Shown piece after piece: positions 1 to 5,674 of a stretch of DNA of 9,122 nt. The translations under genes and the position numbers were made by a program. Origin of the DNA: Limiplasma sp031556335 (GTDB lineage: Bacteria; Bacillota; Clostridia; Christensenellales; Aristaeellaceae); NCBI GenBank assembly GCA_031556335.1, contig JAVBTE010000074.1:1-9122 (forward strand), read 5' to 3'. Within the stretch, counting starts at the first letter, position 1. Each line of letters opens with the position of its first letter. A model generated the notes under the pieces. That model was not told the origin of the DNA and did no database searches. It saw only the letters and a program-made list of their open reading frames with translations.

Positions 1-287
1 TCCGGGGCCACTTGCCCCTCAAGGCCGCTGTCGTCCATGGCCTGCTGGGCCGCTGCGATGGCATACTGCGTAAAGAGGTCTGTGCGGCGCACCTCGCTGA
101 ATTCCATGTACTTGGCGGGGTCAAAATCCTTCACCTCCGCCGCGATCTTCACCTTGAAATCCGTTGTATCAAAGCGGGTGATGAAGTCAATGCCGCAAAC
201 GCCCGCCGCGATGTTTCGCCAAAAGGACGGCACGTCGTTCCCCACCGGGGAAATGACGCCCATTCCTGTGACCGCAACCCTTTTCAC
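1..287 (-). CDS. fabF: Beta-ketoacyl-ACP synthase II, N-terminal part (runs off left edge)
   Basis: This is the N-terminal 95 residues of the elongation condensing enzyme, which joins malonyl-ACP to a growing acyl-ACP in the cytoplasm. The protein begins VKRVAVTGMGVISPVG, the typical KAS II opening, and later has FDTTDFKVKIAAEVKDFDP and YAIAAAQQAMDDSG, both characteristic of FabF. The catalytic Cys-His-His residues lie beyond the left edge, so activity cannot be judged. The start is GTG at 287-285, chosen because a GGGAGG Shine-Dalgarno sits just upstream at about 295-300 and because homology begins there. It follows fabG by 13 bp and is the last gene of the operon visible here. The confusable alternative, FabB, is not usual in Clostridia. 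Confidence 0.95.
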   Translation of the reverse strand, partial: MKRVAVTGMGVISPVGNDVPSFWRNIAAGVCGIDFITRFDTTDFKVKIAAEVKDFDPAKYMEFSEVRRTDLFTQYAIAAAQQAMDDSGLEGQVAP

Positions 288-300
288 GCGCTTCCCTCCC

Positions 301-1041
301 TTACATGTACAGGCCTCCGTCCACCTTGATCACCTCTCCGGTGATGTACGCGCCGCTGTCCGACGCCAAAAACACGGCCAGGCCCGCCACGTCCTCCGGC
401 GTTCCCATTTTGCCCATGGGAATGCGGGTGAGGGCGGCCTCGGTCACCTTCTCCGGCAAAGCGGCGGTCATGTCCGTTTGAATGAACCCCGGCGCGATGG
501 CGTTGCAGGTGATGCTTTTTCCCGCCAGTTCCCGGGCCACCGTTTTGGTCATGCCGATCATCCCGGCCTTGGCGGCGGCGTAGTTGCATTGCCCGGCGTT
601 TCCCATCAGCCCCGCCACCGAAGAAATGTTGATGATCCGCCCGTTTTTTTTGCGCACAAAATGGGCGCATGCCTGCCGGATCATGTAAAACGCTCCGCTT
701 AAATTGGTTCTGAGCACGTCGTCAAACTGCTCGGGGGCCATGGCCATGGCCAGCCCGTCTTTGGTGATGCCCGCGTTGTTCACAAGAATGTCCAGGCCCC
801 CAAAGTCCGAAAGCACCCGGCCCATGGTCTCCTTCACCGCGTGAAAATCCCCCACATCGCAGGCATAGGCCCTGGCCTCGCACCCCAGCGCTTCAATTTG
901 CTTTTTCGTTTCCTGGGCGGCCTCCGCGTTGCGCTCGTATACCAGCGCCACCTTCGCGCCTGCCCGCGCCATTTCCACGGCGATAGCCCGGCCAATTCCA
1001 CGGCCCGCGCCGGTCACCAGCGCAATTTTATCCGTTAACAT
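301..1041 (-). CDS. fabG: 3-oxoacyl-ACP reductase (short-chain dehydrogenase)
   Basis: NADPH-dependent reductase that converts 3-ketoacyl-ACP to 3-hydroxyacyl-ACP, the first reduction of each elongation cycle. The 246-residue product has the usual FabG length. It shows the Rossmann nucleotide loop TGAGRGIG (residues 10-17), NNAG (88-91), the catalytic Ser141 in NISSVAG, and Tyr154/Lys158 in NYAAAKAG, plus NAIAPGFIQTDM and the terminal KVDGG. The ATG at 1041-1039 is preceded by GGAG and gives a normal N-terminus. The open frame continues far upstream to 1764, but that part is antisense-like sequence in another frame of fabD and is not coding. The start overlaps the fabD stop by 7 bp, which suggests translational coupling. 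Confidence 0.97.
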   Translation of the reverse strand: MLTDKIALVTGAGRGIGRAIAVEMARAGAKVALVYERNAEAAQETKKQIEALGCEARAYACDVGDFHAVKETMGRVLSDFGGLDILVNNAGITKDGLAMAMAPEQFDDVLRTNLSGAFYMIRQACAHFVRKKNGRIINISSVAGLMGNAGQCNYAAAKAGMIGMTKTVARELAGKSITCNAIAPGFIQTDMTAALPEKVTEAALTRIPMGKMGTPEDVAGLAVFLASDSGAYITGEVIKVDGGLYM

Positions 1042-1961
1042 ATCGTTTCTCCGTTCCACGCACGAAGGGTGCGCTCCAGGCTTTCCCCGTCCTCCACGTT
1101 CAGCGCGGCAGCCTCCGGCAGGGTTTTGCGAACGAAGCCGGAAAGGGTCCTGCCGGGGCCTACCTCCACAAAGGTGGTAACGCCTTCCGCCGCCATGTGC
1201 CGCAGGGTGTCCTGCCAGCGAACGGGGTGCGCCGCCTGCCGGGCCAGGGTTTCTTCGTAGGGCGGGGCGTAGGGCTTTGCCGTCAGGTTGGCAATCACCG
1301 GCATTCGGGGCGCGCCCAGGGGTACCTTGGCCAGATGGGTTTCTAGCGCGGCCTGGGCCCCCGCCATGTCCGGCGAATGGAACGCCCCGCTTACGGGCAG
1401 CGCAATGCCCCTGCCCCCCGCCTGCCGAACCTTTTCCGCCATTTCCGTCAGCTTGCCTTTGGGGCCCGCCACCACCAGCTGCCCCGGGCAGTTGTCGTTG
1501 ACGGCATACAGCCCGCCCAGCCGGTCGCACAGGTCCTCTGCCGCTTCCTTCAAAAGCCCCACCACGGCCATCATGCCGCCGTCCCGCTTTTCCGCGCAGG
1601 CCTGCATGGCCTTCGCCCGCATGCACACCAGCTGAAACGCTTCCTCCATGGACAGCATGCCGGCAAAGCACAGCGCGGGAATTTCGCCCAGCGAAAAACC
1701 CGCCACGACCGCCGGAGCAATGCCCCGCTCCCGCAGCGCTTCCGCCGCCGCCAAGTCCACGCAAAAAAGGCAGGGCTGGGTGTTGAGGGTCAGGCTCAGC
1801 TCTTCTTTCGTTCCTTCAAAGCATTGTTTGCGCGTTCCCGGGCGAAGGCGCTCCGCCATGTCGAACACCGCTTTCGCGGCGGGGCTTGCCTCCTCCAGGG
1901 AGCGCCCCATGCCGGGGGCCTGGGCCCCTTGCCCCGCAAACAAAAACGCTACTTTACCCAT
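1035..1961 (-). CDS. fabD: Malonyl-CoA:ACP transacylase
   Basis: Transfers malonyl from CoA to the phosphopantetheine arm of ACP, supplying the extender for FabH and FabF. The 308-residue protein has the N-terminal FLFAGQGAQ motif (residues 7-15), the nucleophile Ser90 in GFSLGE, Arg115 in the CMRAKAMQ segment that normally binds the malonyl carboxylate, and the catalytic His195 in GAFHSP, then the C-terminal EVGPGRTLSG. The nucleophile elbow is unusual: most family members have GHSLG, whereas here the residue before Ser is Phe. The start ATG at 1961-1959 has GGAG at 1972-1969 with a 7-nt gap. It overlaps the end of fabK by 13 bp and the start of fabG by 7 bp. Confidence 0.96.
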   Translation of the reverse strand: MGKVAFLFAGQGAQAPGMGRSLEEASPAAKAVFDMAERLRPGTRKQCFEGTKEELSLTLNTQPCLFCVDLAAAEALRERGIAPAVVAGFSLGEIPALCFAGMLSMEEAFQLVCMRAKAMQACAEKRDGGMMAVVGLLKEAAEDLCDRLGGLYAVNDNCPGQLVVAGPKGKLTEMAEKVRQAGGRGIALPVSGAFHSPDMAGAQAALETHLAKVPLGAPRMPVIANLTAKPYAPPYEETLARQAAHPVRWQDTLRHMAAEGVTTFVEVGPGRTLSGFVRKTLPEAAALNVEDGESLERTLRAWNGETIC

Positions 1962-2896
1962 TTCATCGCTCCGCTTAACACTTGCTGGGTCTCCGCCAAT
2001 AATTGCTGAATGATCTCCGCAGCCGTCTGTTCTTCTTTCACCAAAGCGGCGATCTGCCCGGCCATAAAGCAGCCGGTTTTTTCGTCGCCTTCCCGGGCGG
2101 CCCGGCGCAGCGCCCCCGCGCCAAAGCGCTCCAGTTCTTCGTTGGAAACGGCGCTGTCGTATTCCTTTTGCAAAAACTCCTGGGTAAAGGGGTTTTTCAG
2201 CGCCCGCACCGGGTGCCCCAGGCGCTTGCCCGTGGTCATGGTGTCAATGTCCCTGGCAGCCAGCACCTTCCTTTTGTAGGCCGGATGAATGGTGCATTCC
2301 TCTGCCACCAAAAAGCGCGTGCCCATCTGCACCCCCGCCGCGCCCAGCATCATGGCCGCCGCCATGCCCCGGCCGTCGGCAATGCCGCCCGCCGCAATCA
2401 CGGGCACGTCCACCGCGTCGCAAATTTGGGGCACCAGGGCCATGGTGGTAATGTCCCCTACATGCCCGCCCGATTCGCCGCCCTCGGCGATCACCGCGCA
2501 GGCGCCGCCCCGCAGCACCAGCTTGGCCACGGCCACGGAGGCCACCACCGGCACCACCCGGATGCCCGCCTCCAGCCAGGCTTTCATGTATTTTCCCGGA
2601 AGCCCCGCCCCCGTGGTTACCACGGGCACCCGCTCCTCCGCCACGCAGGCGGCCACTTCATCCACGTAGGGGCTCATCAGCATCACGTTTACGCCAAAGG
2701 GCTTTTCCGTCAGCGCGCGGGTTTTGCGGATCTCCTCCCGAAGCTGCGCGGCGTTCATGCTCATGGCCGACACAATGCCAAGCCCCCCCGCGTTGGACAC
2801 TGCCGCCGCCAGGGAGGCGTCGGACACCCAGGCCATGCCTCCCTGAAGGACGGGGTAACGGATGCCCAGCAGTTCACAGACCGGCGAAACGATCAT
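1949..2896 (-). CDS. fabK: Enoyl-ACP reductase II (FMN-dependent)
   Basis: Flavoprotein that reduces trans-2-enoyl-ACP to acyl-ACP, the last step of each fatty-acid cycle. The 315-residue product is a TIM-barrel member of the nitronate monooxygenase/FabK family. Visible marks are RYPVLQGGMAWVS (residues 13-25), NAGGLGIVSA (35-44), AEGGESGGHVG (137-147, with His145 at the position of the catalytic histidine in FabK) and the FMN phosphate-binding segments AAGGIADGRG and GVQMGTRFL. A stand-alone 2-nitropropane dioxygenase is the alternative, but its place between acpP and fabD makes FabK the better call. The ATG overlaps the acpP stop as ATGA. No FabI is seen in the window. FabK enzymes are known to be poorly inhibited by triclosan. 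Confidence 0.95.
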   Translation of the reverse strand: MIVSPVCELLGIRYPVLQGGMAWVSDASLAAAVSNAGGLGIVSAMSMNAAQLREEIRKTRALTEKPFGVNVMLMSPYVDEVAACVAEERVPVVTTGAGLPGKYMKAWLEAGIRVVPVVASVAVAKLVLRGGACAVIAEGGESGGHVGDITTMALVPQICDAVDVPVIAAGGIADGRGMAAAMMLGAAGVQMGTRFLVAEECTIHPAYKRKVLAARDIDTMTTGKRLGHPVRALKNPFTQEFLQKEYDSAVSNEELERFGAGALRRAAREGDEKTGCFMAGQIAALVKEEQTAAEIIQQLLAETQQVLSGAMKWVK

Positions 2897-3120
2897 GCCT
2901 TTCCACCCGCTTGTTCAATATAAGAAACCAAATCGCCCACGGTTTTCATACCGGCGGAGGCTTCCAGGCTCACGCCAAAAACGTCCTCCAGGGTCATCAG
3001 CGCGTCCACGATGTCCAAAGAGTCCAGCTTCAGCGCCTCAAAGGTGGTTTCGGGGCCAATGGCCGCCGCGTCCGTTCCCGTTTTTTCCGCCAGCGCCGCC
3101 GCAACTTTTTCCAAAATCAT
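2893..3120 (-). CDS. acpP: Acyl carrier protein
   Basis: Small acidic carrier (75 residues) that holds all fatty-acid intermediates as thioesters. The phosphopantetheine attachment site is Ser34 in LKLDSLDIVDALMTLED, where E. coli AcpP has the DSLD motif. Acidic helix II follows the serine. The start ATG at 3120-3118 has a strong AAGGAGG site in the leader (about 3129-3135) with normal spacing, the best ribosome binding site of the operon, which fits the high level of ACP a cell needs. It lies 63 bp downstream of fabH, the largest gap within the fab genes apart from the short marR-fabH gap, and it shares an ATGA overlap with fabK. Confidence 0.97.
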   Translation of the reverse strand: MILEKVAAALAEKTGTDAAAIGPETTFEALKLDSLDIVDALMTLEDVFGVSLEASAGMKTVGDLVSYIEQAGGKA

Positions 3121-3168
3121 GTGTTTTTTCCTCCTTCATAATGAACGATGCAGTCTGTGTGTATGGAA

Positions 3169-3185
3169 AAAAGCGAATCGCTTTT
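3169..3185 (-). other. Perfect inverted repeat after fabH, followed by T6 on the minus strand
   Basis: AAAAGCGAATCGCTTTT is an 8+1+8 palindrome that overlaps the fabH stop codon. Read on the minus strand it can fold as a 7-bp stem with a three-base loop and is followed by further T residues, so it may act as a weak terminator or attenuator, or shield the fabH 3' end. The stem has only three G-C pairs, so full termination is unlikely, and acpP just downstream must still be expressed. Confidence 0.4.
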
Positions 3186-4149
3186 ACCACCTGAGGGCTG
3201 CCGCGCCAGAGGTAAGGCCGCCGCCGAACGCGCACAAAACCAGCAGATCGCCTCTGCAAAGCCGGCCCTGCCGGTTCAGCTCATCCAGCAAAATGGGGAT
3301 GCTGGCCGCCGAGGTATTGCCGTAGCGTCGCAGAATGGAGGGCACCCGCTCTTCCTCCACGTTCAGCCGGGCCCGGGCGGCGTCCAAAATGCGCTGGTTG
3401 GCCTGGTGCAGCAAAAAGAACCGCACATCTTCAAGCCCGGCGCCAATCTCCCCAAGCACCGCCTCCACGTCCCGGCAAACCGCGCCCACCGCGAAGCGGT
3501 AAATTTCCTGGCCGTTCATGTGAATGGCCTGTTTCTTTTGCGTTCCCGAAGCCGCGCCGGGAAAGCCGCTTTTCGTGCCGCCAATGGTGAGCAGCTCGTC
3601 GTTCCCCGCGGCCCACAGGCTGGTGGCCAACAGGCCCTCGCCTTCCACCAGCGCCACCGCCCCCGCGCCGTCGCCAAACAGCACGCATGTGGCCCGGTCC
3701 TCCCAGTCCACATGCTTCGAAAGGCATTCCGCCGCCACCAGCAGCACTTTCTTCGCCCGCTTTCTGGCAAAGAACCCCGCCACCACGTCCAGCGCGTACA
3801 CAAACCCGGTGCACGCCGCGTTCACGTCAAAAGCCGGGCACCCTGCCCCCATCCGCTTTTGCACGGCGCAAGCAAGGGACGGCGTTACATCGTCCCCCTG
3901 CATGGTGGCGCACACAATCAGGTCCAGCTCCCGGGGGTCGATTCCCGCCTCATGAAGCGCCTTCTCCCCCGCCCTGGCCGCCAGCTCCGCCAGCGGTTCC
4001 GTGGTGCACACAAAGCGGCTTTCAATGCCTGTGCGGCTTTTGATCCACTCGTCCGAAGTATCCACCATCCGCGAAAGCTGCTGGTTGCTCAGCAAATACT
4101 CCGGCACGGCGCGGCCCGTGCCGACAATTTGAAAGCTGATAGAGCCCAT
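3184..4149 (-). CDS. fabH: Beta-ketoacyl-ACP synthase III
   Basis: Starts fatty-acid synthesis by condensing an acyl-CoA primer with malonyl-ACP. The 321-residue protein opens with IVGTGRAVPEYLLSN and DEWIKSRTGIESR, and has the full Cys-His-Asn triad: Cys113 in NAACTGF, His248 in LLHQANQRI and Asn278 in YGNTSAASIP. GDGAGAVALV and the C-terminal CAFGGGLTSGAAALRW are also family features. Primer preference (acetyl or branched) cannot be read from the sequence. The ATG at 4149-4147 follows AAGGAG with no gap at all, which is too close for ideal initiation, but no other ATG, GTG or TTG lies suitably placed and the N-terminal homology supports this start. Confidence 0.96.
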   Translation of the reverse strand: MGSISFQIVGTGRAVPEYLLSNQQLSRMVDTSDEWIKSRTGIESRFVCTTEPLAELAARAGEKALHEAGIDPRELDLIVCATMQGDDVTPSLACAVQKRMGAGCPAFDVNAACTGFVYALDVVAGFFARKRAKKVLLVAAECLSKHVDWEDRATCVLFGDGAGAVALVEGEGLLATSLWAAGNDELLTIGGTKSGFPGAASGTQKKQAIHMNGQEIYRFAVGAVCRDVEAVLGEIGAGLEDVRFFLLHQANQRILDAARARLNVEEERVPSILRRYGNTSAASIPILLDELNRQGRLCRGDLLVLCAFGGGLTSGAAALRW

Positions 4150-4209
4150 CTCCTTTATGTTGCCGCCAGACCTCCGCCAATGGGCCGCCCGGCTTTTCTT
4201 TTTCAGGCT

Positions 4210-4239
4210 TTTATCGGTCTTTGGTCAATTTTCTGTCAA
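4210..4239 (-). promoter_or_regulatory. Possible internal promoter for fabH
   Basis: Inside the last codons of marR the minus strand has TTGACA (4239-4234) and, 18 bp on, GATAAA (4215-4210), a 4 of 6 match to the -10 consensus. It could give fabH some expression independent of the repressor-bound promoter. The hexamer also encodes part of the MarR C-terminus, so chance is a real alternative. Confidence 0.3.
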
Positions 4240-4669
4240 AATACAGATTCAGCTTTTCCATGCCTTTCAGCAAAGCCGCCTTCTCCGCCTCGTCCATGTC
4301 CCCGGCGATGTTTTTCACCATGCTCTCGTGAAAATGGTGATGAATGCGCTCCACCTTGCGCCCTACTTCCGTCAGGGTCAAAATGACGGCCCGGCCGTCG
4401 TCCGTGGCCCTGGTCTTGCTCAGCAGGCCTTTTTTCTCCAGCTTGTTCACCGCCACCGTCACCGTGGGCACGGTCAGCGACAATTCCTTGGCCGTCTCGC
4501 TTACCGTCCGGCCCGTTTCTCCGTCCATTCCCACCGCTTCCAGAAGGTGCATCTCGCCAATGGACAGGTTGAACGCCCCCATGCCCCGCAGCGTTTGCTC
4601 CTCCAGCTTCAGCACAGACCGGAAAGCGTTCACCAGCAGTTCATTCAGGCTTTCACAAAACGCATCCAT
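4211..4669 (-). CDS. MarR-family regulator, FabT-like, of the fatty-acid operon
   Basis: Winged-helix repressor of 152 residues, most likely the counterpart of FabT, which in streptococci binds acyl-ACP and represses fab genes. Visible are the helix-turn-helix TVSETAKELSLTVPTVTVAVNKLEKKGLL (about residues 55-83), the wing TRATDDGRAVILTLTEVG (86-103) with the MarR DxR signature at 91-93, and helical dimerisation ends. I chose ATG 4669-4667 because GGAGGG lies 6 nt upstream. The in-frame ATG at 4720 lies inside the promoter spacer and cannot be transcribed from it. It is the first gene of the operon and the palindrome at 4725-4741 suggests autoregulation. The fab link is known for the family and supported by context; the ligand is inferred. 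Confidence 0.9.
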   Translation of the reverse strand: MDAFCESLNELLVNAFRSVLKLEEQTLRGMGAFNLSIGEMHLLEAVGMDGETGRTVSETAKELSLTVPTVTVAVNKLEKKGLLSKTRATDDGRAVILTLTEVGRKVERIHHHFHESMVKNIAGDMDEAEKAALLKGMEKLNLYFDRKLTKDR

Positions 4670-4707
4670 CGGCGCCCTCCCGTTCTCGTTTCCAACGAAA
4701 CAACCAG

Positions 4708-4736
4708 AGTATACCTCCATTTTATTAGTTTGTCAA
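4708..4736 (-). promoter_or_regulatory. Sigma-A promoter of the marR-fab operon
   Basis: On the minus strand the -35 is TTGACA (4736-4731) and the -10 is TATACT (4713-4708), separated by exactly 17 bp. The -35 is perfect and the -10 matches 5 of 6 consensus positions in identity order closely enough to be strong. Transcription should start near 4701, about 30 nt ahead of the marR ATG at 4669. It is the only strong promoter seen for the fab genes. Confidence 0.85.
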
Positions 4737-4741
4737 ACTAA
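4725..4741. promoter_or_regulatory. Palindromic operator, probable MarR/FabT-type binding site
   Basis: TTAGTTTGTCAAACTAA is a perfect inverted repeat of 8-bp arms around a single central base. It covers the -35 hexamer of the marR promoter, so a bound dimer would block RNA polymerase. The TTTG/CAAA core resembles the sites described for streptococcal FabT. That the adjacent MarR protein binds it is inference. Confidence 0.8.
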
Positions 4742-4761
4742 ATAAATTGAGGACATATTTT

Positions 4762-4794
4762 TGCCCCGGGAAGAAGCTTGCTCTCCCCGGGGCA
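4762..4794. repeat. GC-rich hairpin between two operons
   Basis: TGCCCCGGG at 4762-4770 is the exact reverse complement of CCCGGGGCA at 4786-4794, with a 15-base loop. It lies after the DUF1048 stop (4814) and before the fab promoter. It could end transcription of the padR-DUF1048 transcript, but on the minus strand it is followed by AAAAATATG rather than a T tract, so it is not a canonical intrinsic terminator. Confidence 0.5.
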
Positions 4795-4813
4795 TCCCCA
4801 CTATTTGCTGTGA

Positions 4814-5164
4814 CTATTCCCTTTTTCCAAGCCTTGCGGAGATATCGCGGTTCAGCTTGGTCCGCCAGTTTTCCGTGTATGTTTTGGCGTTTTTGAGTAG
4901 CTCGTCGCAAAACCCGGCCACATCGTCGCCGGTAATGTCCAGAACGCGCTTGCCGTTTGCCGCGCCCTCCTCAAACAAATCAATCAGGCCATATTGTATT
5001 TTCAGCATGTCATAGCCGTCCCCCGCCGCGAACATCCACATATTTGCCTGAATTTTATCATACACGAACCGGTAGTCCTCCGGCAGGGCCTTGACCCGCG
5101 CCATCTGCGCTTTGTACTCCCGCTTGCTTTCGATCATTTTTTTGATATTGAAATAGTTGGACAC
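4814..5164 (-). CDS. DUF1048-family protein
   Basis: A 116-residue soluble protein with no signal peptide or membrane segment. It opens MSNYFNIKKMIESKREYK and contains LPEDYRFVYDKIQANMWMFAAGDGYDMLKIQYGLIDLFEEGAANGKRVLDITGDDVAGFCDELL, which I recognise as the DUF1048 family: all-helical, of unknown function, and very often encoded next to a PadR regulator. The GTG start (5164-5162) directly follows the padR stop as TAAGTG, so the two are translationally linked. An alternative ATG start lies at residue 10. Its constant pairing with PadR suggests it works with, or is controlled by, that regulator, but there is no biochemical role I can state. Confidence 0.85.
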   Translation of the reverse strand: MSNYFNIKKMIESKREYKAQMARVKALPEDYRFVYDKIQANMWMFAAGDGYDMLKIQYGLIDLFEEGAANGKRVLDITGDDVAGFCDELLKNAKTYTENWRTKLNRDISARLGKRE

Positions 5165-5497
5165 TTACTCTGCCCCCTTCAATCCGTTGATTTTGGACGC
5201 GACAAACTCCCACTTTTCCCAAAACCGGCGCAGTTCCTGCCGCCCCACGGCGCTCAGCGCGTAAAACTTGCGGGGAGGGCCCATATCGGAAGGCCTCTTT
5301 TCCAAATCCACCAGCTTGTTTTTTTCAAGGCGCAACAAGATGGTGTAGACCGTTCCCTCCACCACGTCCGCAAACCCCAGCGCGTTCAGCCGCCGGGTAA
5401 TTTCGTAGCCATAGGTCGGTTCCCGGCTGATGATTTCCAAAACACAGCCTTCCAGCACGCCTTTGAGCATTTCCGTCAGGTTTTCCAGCGCAATCAC
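5165..5497 (-). CDS. Short PadR-family transcriptional regulator
   Basis: A 110-residue winged-helix regulator of the short PadR class (PadR-s2, no long C-terminal domain). The core runs LKGVLEGCVLEIISREPTYGYEITRRLNALG, then VVEGTVYTILLRLEKNKLVDLEKR (recognition helix) and the wing PPRKFYALSAVGRQELRRFWEKW. Start: GTG at 5497-5495, preceded by an AAGGGG that overlaps it; a start at the Met nine residues on (MLKGVLEGCVL) is also possible, as many PadR proteins begin there. It is co-transcribed with the DUF1048 gene and its promoter carries an inverted repeat, so self-repression is likely. Ligands of this class vary widely (phenolics, drugs), and none is predictable here. Confidence 0.92.
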   Translation of the reverse strand: MIALENLTEMLKGVLEGCVLEIISREPTYGYEITRRLNALGFADVVEGTVYTILLRLEKNKLVDLEKRPSDMGPPRKFYALSAVGRQELRRFWEKWEFVASKINGLKGAE

Positions 5498-5534
5498 CCC
5501 TTGCTATTCATTCACACATATATCAAGTATTACT

Positions 5535-5555
5535 TACTACTGCTATATAGTAGTA
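5535..5555. promoter_or_regulatory. Inverted repeat over the short-padR -10 element
   Basis: TACTACT (5535-5541) and AGTAGTA (5549-5555) are exact 7-bp complements around a 7-bp centre and cover the -10 of the minus-strand promoter. Just beyond it, AAGTATTACTT (5525-5535) is a second small palindrome. The spaced TACT/AGTA form resembles PadR operators. Binding by the adjacent PadR is inferred. Confidence 0.6.
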
Positions 5556-5575
5556 CAAAATAGCATGGTTGTCAA
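5547..5575 (-). promoter_or_regulatory. Promoter of the padR-DUF1048 operon
   Basis: On the minus strand TTGACA (5575-5570) and TACTAT (5552-5547) are 17 bp apart. The -35 is perfect and the -10 matches 4 of 6. Transcription should begin near 5540, about 40 nt before the padR GTG. Confidence 0.7.
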
Positions 5576-5627
5576 TCGCAAACTGCCGTGTTCCAAAAAT
5601 TTCTTGTACATTTACGTTGTTTTTTAT

Positions 5628-5656
5628 TGCCTGGTATGATAGTATACCAGTATTAT
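5628..5656 (+). promoter_or_regulatory. Candidate promoter for the long padR-flavoprotein operon
   Basis: TTGCCT (5628-5633) and TATTAT (5651-5656) are spaced by 17 bp and fit a sigma-A promoter (4 of 6 and 5 of 6). The start point would be near 5663, just before the Shine-Dalgarno. Other choices are a -10 at TATGAT (5635-5640) with TTTACG (5611-5616), or TATAAT at 5656-5661, so the exact site is uncertain. Confidence 0.5.
5631..5650. promoter_or_regulatory. Palindromic operator in the plus-strand promoter
   Basis: CTGGTATGATAGTATACCAG has exact 7-bp arms (CTGGTAT/ATACCAG) around a 6-bp centre and fills most of the spacer between the proposed -35 and -10. A dimeric winged-helix repressor bound here would block transcription. 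The GTAT/ATAC half-sites suit a PadR protein. Which of the two PadR proteins binds is unknown; self-repression by the long one is the simplest guess. Confidence 0.65.
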
Positions 5657-5674
5657 ATAATGCGAGGTGATGAT

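Noticed and set aside
1042..1764. Upstream extension of the fabG frame to 1764
   Set aside because: The extra part is Gly/Arg/Ala-rich and overlaps conserved fabD; the true FabG start at 1041 has a ribosome site and homology.
1377..2009. Plus-strand open frame opposite fabD
   Set aside because: Antisense shadow with no recognisable domain.
2003..2923. Plus-strand open frame of 306 codons opposite fabK
   Set aside because: His/Gly/Arg-rich antisense shadow of a clearly conserved gene.
3148..4386. Long plus-strand open frame of 412 codons
   Set aside because: It lies opposite fabH and marR, has a low-complexity Pro/Arg/His composition typical of antisense frames in GC-rich DNA, and lacks a ribosome site.
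4670..4720. Earlier start for the MarR regulator at 4720
   Set aside because: That ATG lies in the spacer between the -35 and -10, upstream of the transcription start.
5588..5674. Upstream start for the long PadR at 5588
   Set aside because: It would place the promoter and operator inside the coding region; the ATG at 5675 has the Shine-Dalgarno site and matches PadR N-termini.
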